DNA of 37,732 bases, taken from positions 1-37,732 of the forward strand of contig JARGNG010000042.1 in assembly GCA_029213265.1 (NCBI GenBank), in the 5' to 3' direction. The position numbers were made by a program, and so were the translations under genes. Position 1 is the stretch's first letter. Each line of letters starts with the position of its first letter. This stretch comes from Verrucomicrobiales bacterium (GTDB taxonomy: Bacteria; Verrucomicrobiota; Verrucomicrobiia; Verrucomicrobiales; DEV007). This document shows positions 17,455 through 25,367 of the stretch, piece by piece. The notes below the pieces were generated by a model. It saw nothing but the letters and a program-made list of their open reading frames with translations, was not told the DNA's origin and ran no database searches.

Positions 17455-17877
17455 ATGAATTTCACTCTCCTCCGTCTGGCCTGCCTGGCAGCTATCTCCC
17501 TCAATCCGGTTTCTGCTGAAGAGCCCGGGAAGAAAAACCTCTCTTTCCGGAAAGAGATCAAGCCTATCCTTCGCGAAAAGTGCGTTCACTGTCACAATCG
17601 GAAAACGCTTCCGGAAGAAGTGAGTTTTGAGTCTGCTTCCGGTGCTTTCGTCCAAACGGAGGCAGGACAATCCATCATCGTTCCGGGGAAACCGGAAGAG
17701 AGCCTTTTGATTGTCGCACTCGAATCAGATCAAATGCATGAGAAGTCGATGCCCATGGTTGGCCCACGCCCCACCAAAGAGGAAATCGAGAGGCTCAAGC
17801 AATGGATTCGAGAAGGCGCAACCTGGCCGAAGGGGCTCATCGGGAGAATTATACCTCCCTTTTACGCGACAGAATAA
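17455..17877 (+). CDS. Secreted small c-type cytochrome, planctomycete (PSCyt1) type
   Basis: The product is 140 residues with a signal peptide (residues 1-21, cleavage near VSAEE). The mature protein opens FRKEIKPILREKCVHCHNRK, the typical entry of the planctomycete cytochrome C (PSCyt1) domain, with the haem site CVHCH. It closes with the conserved GxPEESLLIVAL, MPMVGPRPTKEEIERLKQWI and GATWP elements. In most family members this domain precedes DUF1549/DUF1553 modules; here it stands alone at normal single-domain length. Function is probably electron transfer in the periplasm. The end is convergent with the PocR/AraC gene at 17914. Confidence 0.85.
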   Translation: MNFTLLRLACLAAISLNPVSAEEPGKKNLSFRKEIKPILREKCVHCHNRKTLPEEVSFESASGAFVQTEAGQSIIVPGKPEESLLIVALESDQMHEKSMPMVGPRPTKEEIERLKQWIREGATWPKGLIGRIIPPFYATE

Positions 17878-17913
17878 GTAGCTGCGGATTTGGATTAACC
17901 CGCCTCCGTTTCT

Positions 17914-18861
17914 CTACGCCGCTACCACATCCTTTTCCTTCTCTACGGAACGGAGAGAAGACCGGGCCTCGAGAGTTTCGCGATAGCGGGTCGGAGACTC
18001 GCCGACATACTTGAGAAAGCTCCGGTTGAATTGAGAAATCGACTGGAACCCGACATCAAAGGCGACTTCGGTTACGCGGCTTCGCGGATTGAGTAACAGT
18101 CGCTTCGCCCACTCAACGCGGCGACGATTGACATATTCCGTCAAAGTCATGCCCGCAGCCTGCTTAAATACTTTGCAAAAGTAGTAAGGGCTTACGCCGA
18201 CATGGCCGGCAACGCTTTCAAGGGAGATTTTCTCTTCGAGGTTCGCATTTACGAACCGCTTTGCCTTCACCACCACTTCCGGCTCCGCATTCGATTCCTC
18301 GGTCACAAGACGGTTGAGAAGTTCTGCAAGTTGAAGCGCAAACGCAGCCAGAAGCGTTACGATTCCCTGGTATTGCTCGCGACTCATGACACGGCCATTC
18401 TTCCAAAGAGCCGTCATCTCACGGCGACTGTTGGCGTCGAGGCCCATTCCCTCAAATACTTCCTTCAACTCGGCTGGAACTGCCTTTCCGGGATCCGATG
18501 TAAAGATCTCCCCCACGCTCAAAAAGGCATAGCTCCGTTCTCCAAAACGGACGGGAACCATAGACTCACGAAACCCGGCGAAACAGGTCAAGGTCTCGGT
18601 TCTCTCCGAAGCATCCCGCAACAAGCGGGTCTTCGTAGCTACACATTGTGCACAGCCCTTTTTCCCGGCATTGATTTTCTGGCAAAAGGAGTTGCCATGA
18701 CAGGTTGATTGAGACTCTGCATTGACTCGCGGCCGAACCAGGGAAATAGGCAACCCTGTCGCAGCCTGGAATGCGTCTTTGTAAGTTTGAAAAAACGGAG
18801 ATTCCTCCAGTTTTTTAAAAATCCTTTCGTCGGTCGAGGCGTTGGTATCGCAGTATTTCAT
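17914..18861 (-). CDS. PocR-domain AraC-family transcription regulator
   Basis: From the ATG at 18861 the product is 315 residues; a start at 18888 would run into the inverted repeat upstream. The N-terminal half (about 15-170) is a PocR-type ligand domain with a Cys-rich stretch, CHGNSFCQKINAGKKGCAQC, in the position where PocR domains bind small molecules or metals. The C-terminal about 100 residues form two helix-turn-helix units of AraC/XylS type: KISLESVAGHVGVSPYYFCKVFKQ, then VTEVAFDVGFQSISQFNRSF. In Salmonella PocR responds to 1,2-propanediol; no propanediol or microcompartment genes are present here, so the ligand is open. A transcription activator or repressor in the cytosol. Confidence 0.85.
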   Translation of the reverse strand: MKYCDTNASTDERIFKKLEESPFFQTYKDAFQAATGLPISLVRPRVNAESQSTCHGNSFCQKINAGKKGCAQCVATKTRLLRDASERTETLTCFAGFRESMVPVRFGERSYAFLSVGEIFTSDPGKAVPAELKEVFEGMGLDANSRREMTALWKNGRVMSREQYQGIVTLLAAFALQLAELLNRLVTEESNAEPEVVVKAKRFVNANLEEKISLESVAGHVGVSPYYFCKVFKQAAGMTLTEYVNRRRVEWAKRLLLNPRSRVTEVAFDVGFQSISQFNRSFLKYVGESPTRYRETLEARSSLRSVEKEKDVVAA

Positions 18862-18872
18862 TGAGTCACAGT

Positions 18873-18895
18873 TCTTAGCTGATCCCAAGCTAAGA
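18873..18895. promoter_or_regulatory. Perfect 8-bp inverted repeat upstream of the PocR/AraC gene
   Basis: TCTTAGCT (18873-18880) is inverted as AGCTAAGA (18888-18895) around a 7-base spacer. It lies 12 bases upstream of the likely start codon at 18861. It could be an autoregulatory operator or a hairpin that blocks translation initiation. The gene behind it ends at 18994, so a terminator of the upstream response-regulator gene is also possible: both genes run leftward. Confidence 0.5.
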
Positions 18896-18993
18896 CAGCT
18901 CCCCTCTTTTCCCTATTGGGTTCGCTTCTCATTTCCACCTACCGGTTCTTCGTAACGGAAATAAGAGAATTGCGTACCCTCTCAGTCGCGGCC

Positions 18994-19647
18994 TCACGCC
19001 TGTGATTCGACCCAGCGAATCGCTTCGTAGGTAAGTTCCGCCGCATCACGAAAACCCAGTTTGTCTTTGATGTGGGTTCGGTGGGCATCAACGGTACGTA
19101 TACTGATCCCCATGATTCCGGCAATTTCCCGCGAACTCTTCCCCGCACCGATTGCGCGATAGACCTCCAACTCGCGGTCGCTGAGAGCCGAAACAGGATT
19201 TCCGCTTCCCCCTCCTGCAAAAACCTCCATCATTTTCGAAGTCATCTCGGGGCTGAGAAAGACGCCCCCTGCCAACACCTTTTTCACCGCATCTCCAAGA
19301 AGCTCCGGCGCGCGGTCTTTCATCATGTAGCCACGACCTCCGGCGCGAAGAACACGCTCGGCATAGACATTTTCATCGTGAGAGGAAATGACGAGGCACT
19401 TCAAATCTTCATCCATCACCCGGAAATCCTTAATCAGCTCCAACCCGCTTCGGTCCGGCAAAGACATGTCCACAATTGCGAGATCGACTTTTCCGAGAGA
19501 CTCCAGCAACTGAACGGCTTCATTGGCAGAACCCGATTCGCCCATTACCTCAACTCCCTCGAGGGCCCCCAGCAGCTGGGATAGACCCATTCTCATGATG
19601 GGATGATCGTCAATGATGATGACCCGGGCTGGAGAGGAATTGCTCAT
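18994..19647 (-). CDS. NarL/FixJ-type response regulator (partner of the 19644 kinase)
   Basis: From the ATG at 19647 the product is 217 residues. The receiver domain (8-125) has the acidic pocket DD at 13-14, the phosphoacceptor Asp60 in AIVDMSLP, Ser89 in LVISSHD and Lys110 in YMMKD. The LuxR-type helix-turn-helix (about 150-210) carries the family signature LSDRELEVYRAIGAGKSSREIA followed by GISIRTVDAHRTHI. The start overlaps the stop of the kinase gene by ATGA (19644-19647), which rules out the longer reading to 19701 and indicates coupled translation. The target genes are unknown; the adjacent PocR gene and the divergent universal stress gene are candidates. Confidence 0.9.
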   Translation of the reverse strand: MSNSSPARVIIIDDHPIMRMGLSQLLGALEGVEVMGESGSANEAVQLLESLGKVDLAIVDMSLPDRSGLELIKDFRVMDEDLKCLVISSHDENVYAERVLRAGGRGYMMKDRAPELLGDAVKKVLAGGVFLSPEMTSKMMEVFAGGGSGNPVSALSDRELEVYRAIGAGKSSREIAGIMGISIRTVDAHRTHIKDKLGFRDAAELTYEAIRWVESQA

Positions 19648-20762
19648 GATTCGGATTTTGAGAGGCGGCACTCGATTATCGTACCATTTCCCAGAGAGCA
19701 CTGAAGATCAAAGTCCGCGCCGACAATCTCGGCACGGCGTCGCATCGTCAGCAACCCCATTCCGTCGGCGACATGATCCGGCGCCATACCCTTACCATCG
19801 TCCTGAACGTGCAGCGTCAGCTTCTTTTCAGAACAAACCAACCGAACGGCGATGGATTCTGCATCGCTGTGTTTGATCGCGTTGGCCACGGCTTCCTGGG
19901 CAATGCGGAAGAACTGTATCATGATGGCGTCATCCCATTGCTCCAGGTGCGTCTCTCCCCGGATGAACAGGTCGCACTCGACCGAAAAGAGCTCCTTGTT
20001 CCTCGCTAACATTTCCCGCAGGGCGCTCCCCAGCCCCTGCGTTTCCAGGACGGTTGGAACGAGGCCCCTTGCGATTTCACGAGCCCTGTTGCCCGCCTGC
20101 GAAATCATCCCGGATACTTTGGAAAGCATTTCCGCATCCTCCGGCCGATCCGTTCTTAGATTCTGCTCAATCACTTTCGCAAGGCAGCCAATACCGGACA
20201 ATTGCGAACAAAGGTCGTCGTGAAGGTCTTGACCGATCCGGCGCTGTTCTTCTTCGCTGACTCTGACAATCTCGGCATTGCTTCGCTTCAATTCATTCGA
20301 GTAGTGGTGAAGCCTTTCTTCGGACCTCTTTCGCTCGGTGATGTCAATGATAGAAGAAAGAACGAGCGTATCCTCTTCGCCGGGAATCGGGGTTAGGGCG
20401 ATCTCGACGGGAAACTCCGTCCCATCCTTTCTCATCGCATACAAATCGCGGCCATGTCCCATGTAGCGGGGCTCAGGATCTTTATGAAAACCTCTTCTCC
20501 TCCCCGGGTGGGCTTTGCGGAACCGCTCCGGGACAAGGGAATCAATGGTGCGTTCCATCAACTCCTTACGGGTAAAACCGAAGATTTTCTCCGCCCGTTT
20601 GTTCACCATGAGAATTTCACCTTTGGTATTGGAAACGAGGATTCCGTTGGGAGCGGATTCCACGACCAGTCGAAAGCGATCATTCTCTTGAGCAAGCGAC
20701 AGCTGTTCCTGAAGCTGCCGAACCGTCTCTTTCAACGAATCGATGTTGTCGGGGATCTCCAT
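19644..20762 (-). CDS. Cytosolic PAS-domain histidine kinase (HisKA_3 type)
   Basis: The product is 372 residues without membrane segments. A short coiled-coil start (residues 8-28) leads into a PAS sensor domain with PAC tail (about 29-145: ESAPNGILVSNTKGEI, GTEFPVEIALTPI, IIDITERKR). The dimerisation/phosphotransfer region holds His181 in RRIGQDLHDDLCSQL. The ATPase part has the N-box QEAVANAIKHSD (Asn294) and the glycine boxes DDGKGM and GMGLLTMRRR. This is the NarX/DesK-like subfamily that pairs with NarL-type regulators, exactly as found here. With no membrane part it should sense something in the cytoplasm, such as redox state or a bound cofactor; no Cys or His ligand is obvious in the PAS core. 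Confidence 0.9.
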   Translation of the reverse strand: MEIPDNIDSLKETVRQLQEQLSLAQENDRFRLVVESAPNGILVSNTKGEILMVNKRAEKIFGFTRKELMERTIDSLVPERFRKAHPGRRRGFHKDPEPRYMGHGRDLYAMRKDGTEFPVEIALTPIPGEEDTLVLSSIIDITERKRSEERLHHYSNELKRSNAEIVRVSEEEQRRIGQDLHDDLCSQLSGIGCLAKVIEQNLRTDRPEDAEMLSKVSGMISQAGNRAREIARGLVPTVLETQGLGSALREMLARNKELFSVECDLFIRGETHLEQWDDAIMIQFFRIAQEAVANAIKHSDAESIAVRLVCSEKKLTLHVQDDGKGMAPDHVADGMGLLTMRRRAEIVGADFDLQCSLGNGTIIECRLSKSES

Positions 20763-20905
20763 TCTTGATAGGGTAGCAAAGATTCACACGCGAAAGCCCC
20801 ACGGCAAGCGGAAGAATCAAATTACAGTCCTCCCCTCGCAATCAATGAAGAGAAAAGGGCAATTCATGCCGAGAAACTGAGCGGCAACTCCTCCATGATT
20901 ACACA

Positions 20906-21742
20906 ATGAACATCAAACGGATTCTCGTACCACTGGATGCTTCGATTTACACGGAGGGAGCCACGGAAACCGCCTGCAGAATTGCGAGGACGCATGGGGC
21001 ATCGGTTTCCGGAGTCGCCGTTCTCGATTCACCCGAAATTCGATCCAGCATCGTGCCTGCTATCGGGCCTTACTACCCGATGATGCTCGACGCGGTTCAG
21101 GAGAAATTGAAGCACGCCGAACAGGTTCTTCAGGAGAGCTTGGAACGCTTCGCAAAGACATGCTCCGATGCGGGAGTCAAACATGCCGAGACCGAATACG
21201 AAGGGATTCCTGCGCAGAAACTTCTCGAGTCATCCATTTTCTACGACCTCGTCGTCTCGGGTCTGGAAACATCATTTCACTTCGAAACCAGAGGAGGCCG
21301 TGGCGACACGATAGATCAACTCCTTGCGAAAACAGCGACCCCGATTCTGGCCGTGCCACCCACGGGAATGAAAGATCCTGCTCAGGTAGTCATCGCTTTT
21401 GATGGCAGCTTCGGCGCCTCCCGGGCTCTTCGGGACTTTATGCTTTATGCCGCCCCATACCGCCCTGACTTGACTGTGATCAGCGCAGGATTGGAACCCG
21501 CTCAATCTGATTTCCTCCTCAGCAATGCGGCCAGACTGCTGCGCGCTCACGGATTTGATTCAGTGGAGCTCGTCGCCAGTGACGAGGAAATCGAAAATGC
21601 GATTCCCGAATCCCTGAGAACCGCATCCGATCTCATCGTGGCCGGAATCCATTCCCGACACAAAATCAAAGACTTCTTTGTCGGAAGCTTCACATCGAAG
21701 CTGATCAAACAGGGCGACACCGCTCTGTTTCTCTCCCACTAA
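20906..21742 (+). CDS. Universal stress protein, two tandem UspA domains
   Basis: The product is 278 residues made of two Usp halves: the first opens with MNIKRILVPLDASIYTEGAT, the second at about residue 155 with AQVVIAFDGSFGASRALRDF. The second domain ends AGIHSRHKIKDFFVGSFTSK, which keeps the final GS of the ATP-binding loop but has Ser for the second Gly of the usual GxxG; the first is further from the consensus (SGLETSFHFETRGGRGDTID). Nucleotide binding is therefore uncertain. It is divergent from the PAS kinase and convergent with the DUF4404-like gene. Such proteins help survival under starvation or oxidative stress. Confidence 0.9.
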   Translation: MNIKRILVPLDASIYTEGATETACRIARTHGASVSGVAVLDSPEIRSSIVPAIGPYYPMMLDAVQEKLKHAEQVLQESLERFAKTCSDAGVKHAETEYEGIPAQKLLESSIFYDLVVSGLETSFHFETRGGRGDTIDQLLAKTATPILAVPPTGMKDPAQVVIAFDGSFGASRALRDFMLYAAPYRPDLTVISAGLEPAQSDFLLSNAARLLRAHGFDSVELVASDEEIENAIPESLRTASDLIVAGIHSRHKIKDFFVGSFTSKLIKQGDTALFLSH

Positions 21743-21788
21743 TAGAGCGCAAGACAGCGGGGGAGCACTTCGGAACTCGCCCTTTTTC

Positions 21789-22112
21789 CTACAGGCCAAG
21801 AACAGCAAGAGCTTCGGCCACTTTTCCGACCGATAGAACGACTGCAGGGTGATGTTCCTCCCACTCATCAAGGTGGTCTTTCAGGTCGTGCCATTTTTCG
21901 GCGATCGCCCCCTCTTCCTCCGAATCACCATCTTCAGGACGGGAGACCTGCCCGGCCGTAGAGACAATCACTTCCCGAACCCGACCTACTGCCGGGTGAC
22001 TGTCAATCTCGTCCATCGACTCTTCCAAAGACGCCAGAGCTTCCCCGGTCGCCTCATCGTAGGCATCAATCGCAATCAGGGCGGCCCGAATTTCTTCTAT
22101 TTCCTTCTTCAT
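21789..22112 (-). CDS. DUF4404-like small acidic protein
   Basis: The product is 107 residues, acidic and mainly helical. The C-terminal WEEHHPAVVLSVGKVAEALAVLGL fits the DUF4404 pattern (FExxHPxLtxxlxrvxdaLaxmGI), and the N-terminal helix resembles the family's LRxxLxxL start. No function is known for the family. The start is the first ATG and lies 26 bases from the stop of the cytochrome gene, so both may be in one transcript (cytochrome gene first). It is convergent with the universal stress gene. Confidence 0.7.
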   Translation of the reverse strand: MKKEIEEIRAALIAIDAYDEATGEALASLEESMDEIDSHPAVGRVREVIVSTAGQVSRPEDGDSEEEGAIAEKWHDLKDHLDEWEEHHPAVVLSVGKVAEALAVLGL

Positions 22113-22138
22113 AAGTCCTTCCCTTCCTGTTCCACCAA

Positions 22139-22591
22139 CTATTTTCGATACCCCTTCAGCGATTCGAGATACGCCTGATCGAGAAAGACCACGAGATCAA
22201 TCAATTGCCGTGCACTCATGTCCTCAGTCAAGTCGGGCATGAGCGCCTCAATGCCACCTGCCAACTCAGCCTTGGAAAGGATCTCGCGATACTGCACGGT
22301 AATCACATGCTTTGGATTTGTGATCGCCGTGATGATATCCTCATAGTTCTTCACAAATCGCTGTTCCGCCCCCAATTCCAGTTGAAGGCGGCGCTTCCCT
22401 TTCGGTTCGTCAGTCAGGACATTTTTGACGGTATGGCACTGAACACAATTCAGCGAGATAAAGGCGGTTCTCCCCGCTTCACCGTCTCCCCCCGGGAAAC
22501 GGAATCCCTTTTTCTCATCCTTGTCCTGGGAAAAGGAGAGAGACACAATCCCCAGAATGCAACTGGTGAGTAAAGCAGTATATTTCATCAT
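22139..22591 (-). CDS. Secreted monohaem c-type cytochrome
   Basis: From the ATG at 22591 the product is 150 residues; ATGs at 22603 and 22588 give near-identical products, and the longer frame to 22903 overlaps the divergent kinase gene and has no coding character. A signal peptide (about residues 1-21, MMKYTALLTSCILGIVSLSF) precedes a class-I cytochrome core: the haem site CVQCH at 49-53 and a distal Met in IEALMPDLTEDM, followed by the closing helix ARQLIDLVVFLDQ. The pattern with TNPKHVI and MPDLTxxM is similar to small cytochromes of SorB type. It is divergent from the second kinase gene. The electron partner is unknown. Confidence 0.85.
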   Translation of the reverse strand: MMKYTALLTSCILGIVSLSFSQDKDEKKGFRFPGGDGEAGRTAFISLNCVQCHTVKNVLTDEPKGKRRLQLELGAEQRFVKNYEDIITAITNPKHVITVQYREILSKAELAGGIEALMPDLTEDMSARQLIDLVVFLDQAYLESLKGYRK

Positions 22592-22724
22592 AGTAGGTAC
22601 CATACCAAACCCTGCCGTCAAGTTCACTGCATTACTTGTCTGAAGTTCAGCAGCATTTGCAGTCCCCCCGGATGGGTGATTCCGGGAGACTTGCGCATTG
22701 CTGCCGTCGTGTCCATCCTTCCTC

Positions 22725-24731
22725 ATGCCTCCAGGCAGAATCATCCCCCTATTGACAGTGCTGTCGATCCTCCTCAACGGATCCGCACAGGCGCAACTCA
22801 ATAGCGCCCTGGAGATACGATCCCTTAGTGCCGGGGCAGCGGAGGAAGGGAAAGCCGTGGATCTTTCCGGAGTGGTCATTTTTTCCGACCCGCCCGCCAC
22901 CATTTTTCTTCAGGATGAGACCGCGGGGGCCTTTTTCAGACTAAATGGACGCACCCCTCCCAAACCCGGCGACACCGTGCGAGTTCAGGGACAAACCTTT
23001 CCCGGTCTGTTTCTTCCCGGAATAGAGGAAACAGAATTTCAAATCACCGGCCATTCCGGCCTGCCTGATCCGATACCGGCCACCTACGACGATCTGCTGT
23101 CCGGTCGTTATCACTACCAGCACGTCTTCATCGAGGGAATCGTCCGTTCGATCGCTCCCGATGAAGAAGGTGCATCTCTCGCCCGCATTGCAGTAGGATC
23201 GAGAATTATCCCCGTCCGCGTCGAGATGCCGGTTCCCGAATCCAGCCGGCTCGTTGATTCCACGATTCGAGTTTCCGGCCTCGCCGCAGGACGAATCAAT
23301 GATCGACGGCAATTGGTCGCGCCCTATCTCCGCAGTTCAGGATGGGACCGCTTCGAGATCCTCCGTCCCGGTCGGACTCCGGAAAAGGCTCCTCTCCTGA
23401 CCCCGGAGGAATTAATGACCTTTCAAGTCGAAGGGAGAGCTCAGAACCGGGTTCGTATCCGGGGAACCGTTCTTGCCGTGTTCCATCGCCGGGAAGTCTT
23501 TCTTCGCAGCGAAGACTCCGCCATCGCGGTTCGGCTTCTTCAGCAAAACCCTGAACTCCGTCGCGGTGACGAAATCGAAGTCGCAGGCTTTCCCGAAATG
23601 GGCTCTTTCCGGGCCGCCCTCGATGACGCCCACATACTTACGATTGAGCCTGGCCATCCGCCTCCGGAGGCCAGTGCGACCACTATTGGAGAGCTCTTCG
23701 AAGGAACGTACGACAGCGATCTGGTTCAGTTGTCAGGAACCGTCACAGATTGGTATCGGGTCGACCGGGGCTTCGTCATCACGCTCCGAGACGGCGCGAA
23801 CGCCCTCCTCGCTCGCTGCCCTTCCATACCCGACAATCTCGTCGTTGGAGCCATCGTGCAGGCGACGGGAATCTGCCGGGTCGAAGAAACTCGCGAAGCC
23901 CAATATCGGTCTCATCCGAACTCTGTCTCCCTGCTTCTGCGCGCCCCCTCCGACTTCTCCGTACTTCGCGCGCCACCCTGGTGGACGCCACGGCATCTCG
24001 CTGCGGCTCTTGTCATTTTATTCGTAGCGATGCTCGCGGCAACCCTGTGGATTACCCTGCTTCGAAGACAGGTCTCCCGGCAAACCAAAGCCCTTCGAAA
24101 TCAAATCGAAAAGGAAGCCGTCCTCGAAGAACGCCAGCGTATCGCGCGGGAGTTCCACGACACGCTCGAACAGGATCTCGTCGGGTTGAGCCTGCGACTC
24201 GACGCCGCCACCACTCGCGGGACCGACAACAAACTCCGCAGTTTCCTCGACGGATCCCGTCGCCTCGTGACTCGAATCCAATCCGAGGCAAGAAATCTTC
24301 TTTTCGATCTCCACGAAGCCCACGGGTCCACCACGAACCTGAAAGAAGCACTCGAAGCAATCCGGGAGGAACTGCCACCAGAAGTGGGACCCCGGATACA
24401 AATCGAGGCGGCTGACTTTCCTCCACTTCCCTCCCGAACCGCTCATCACCTCAAGATGATGGCGCGGGAGGCCGTCACCAACGCACTCAAACACGCGGAT
24501 GCCTCCCTCGTCGAAATCCACAGTCGCCGGGATAAAGGCACCCTGTTTGTTCGTGTCTCCGACAACGGCCGGGGCCTGAAAAGAGAAAGCGACACCCAGG
24601 GAAAATCAGGACACTTTGGCTGTATGGGAATTCGCGAACGTGCCCGCCGGATTGGAGCGGATGTGGAATGGAAATCGGAACCCGGACACGGAACGACTTT
24701 GGAAGTTCAACTCGCAGTACCCCATGGCTGA
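22725..24731 (+). CDS. Membrane histidine kinase with four OB-like extracytoplasmic modules
   Basis: From the ATG at 22725 the product is 668 residues (another ATG at 22698 adds nine before the signal peptide). A signal peptide is followed by about 390 residues that I read as four repeated OB-fold-like beta modules. Each has a GxV...xxxFLxD/E...G-x-V-x-V-x-G pattern, e.g. VDLSGVVIFSDPPATIFLQD, VFIEGIVRSI, VRIRGTVLAVFHRREVFLRS and VQLSGTVTDWYRVDRGFVIT. One transmembrane helix lies near 424-446. The kinase core has His478 in ERQRIAREFHDTLEQDL, the N-box REAVTNALKHAD and glycine boxes DNGRGL and GCMGIRERARRIGA. This is a NarX/DesK-like kinase of a sensor type frequent in Verrucomicrobiota. The ligand is unknown. 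It overlaps the regulator gene by eight bases. Confidence 0.88.
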   Translation: MPPGRIIPLLTVLSILLNGSAQAQLNSALEIRSLSAGAAEEGKAVDLSGVVIFSDPPATIFLQDETAGAFFRLNGRTPPKPGDTVRVQGQTFPGLFLPGIEETEFQITGHSGLPDPIPATYDDLLSGRYHYQHVFIEGIVRSIAPDEEGASLARIAVGSRIIPVRVEMPVPESSRLVDSTIRVSGLAAGRINDRRQLVAPYLRSSGWDRFEILRPGRTPEKAPLLTPEELMTFQVEGRAQNRVRIRGTVLAVFHRREVFLRSEDSAIAVRLLQQNPELRRGDEIEVAGFPEMGSFRAALDDAHILTIEPGHPPPEASATTIGELFEGTYDSDLVQLSGTVTDWYRVDRGFVITLRDGANALLARCPSIPDNLVVGAIVQATGICRVEETREAQYRSHPNSVSLLLRAPSDFSVLRAPPWWTPRHLAAALVILFVAMLAATLWITLLRRQVSRQTKALRNQIEKEAVLEERQRIAREFHDTLEQDLVGLSLRLDAATTRGTDNKLRSFLDGSRRLVTRIQSEARNLLFDLHEAHGSTTNLKEALEAIREELPPEVGPRIQIEAADFPPLPSRTAHHLKMMAREAVTNALKHADASLVEIHSRRDKGTLFVRVSDNGRGLKRESDTQGKSGHFGCMGIRERARRIGADVEWKSEPGHGTTLEVQLAVPHG

Positions 24732-25359
24732 CAATCCCTCCATCAAAGTTCTCCTGATCGACGACCACTTTGTCGTGCGGAGTGGGATCGTTTCCTCCCT
24801 CGAATTGGAAGAAGGCATCGTTGTCGTCGGCGAATCGGATACCGGAGAGGAAGCGCTGCCCCGCTATGAGGAAACCGCCCCCGATGTCGTGCTCATGGAT
24901 CTGCAGCTTCCCGGGATCAACGGAATCGAAGCCACCCGCCGTATCTGCGAATCCGACCGGGATGCACGGGTTCTCATTTTCTCCACCTTCGCCCGTGATG
25001 ACGAAATTGTCGCTGCACTGGAAGCCGGTGCGAAAGGCTATCTCCAAAAGTCATCAAGCCGCGATGATTTGTTGCGCGCCATCCGGATCGTCGCGAGCGG
25101 GGAAACATTCCTCCCCGAGGACCTCGCCGAGCGCCTCACCAACCTGCAACTTGGTCCCAGCATTACCCTGAGGGAGCGGGAAATCCTCGCTCTCGTGGCA
25201 AAGGGCAAAGCCAACAAAGAAATTGCAGCCGAACTTGGAATCGCAGGCGACACCGTAAAACGACATGTCAGCAATATCTTCCTGAAATTCGAAGTAAGCG
25301 ACCGCGCCGAAGCCACCGCAGAGGCAATTCGACGCGGGATCGTCCGACTGGAAGAGTAG
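24724..25359 (+). CDS. NarL/FixJ-type response regulator (partner of the 22725 kinase)
   Basis: From the ATG at 24724 the product is 211 residues. The receiver has DD at 13-14, phosphoacceptor Asp59 in VVLMDLQLPG, Ser87/Thr88 in LIFSTFA and Lys109 in GYLQKSS. The LuxR-type helix-turn-helix contains LREREILALVAKGKANKEIA and GIAGDTVKRHVSNI. The start overlaps the last codons of the kinase gene (stop at 24731), so they form one translational unit. The longer frame back to 24616 lies inside the kinase gene and is rejected. It may control the divergent cytochrome or the convergent peroxidase, but this is guesswork. Confidence 0.9.
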   Translation: MADNPSIKVLLIDDHFVVRSGIVSSLELEEGIVVVGESDTGEEALPRYEETAPDVVLMDLQLPGINGIEATRRICESDRDARVLIFSTFARDDEIVAALEAGAKGYLQKSSSRDDLLRAIRIVASGETFLPEDLAERLTNLQLGPSITLREREILALVAKGKANKEIAAELGIAGDTVKRHVSNIFLKFEVSDRAEATAEAIRRGIVRLEE

Positions 25360-25367
25360 TGGGGAAA

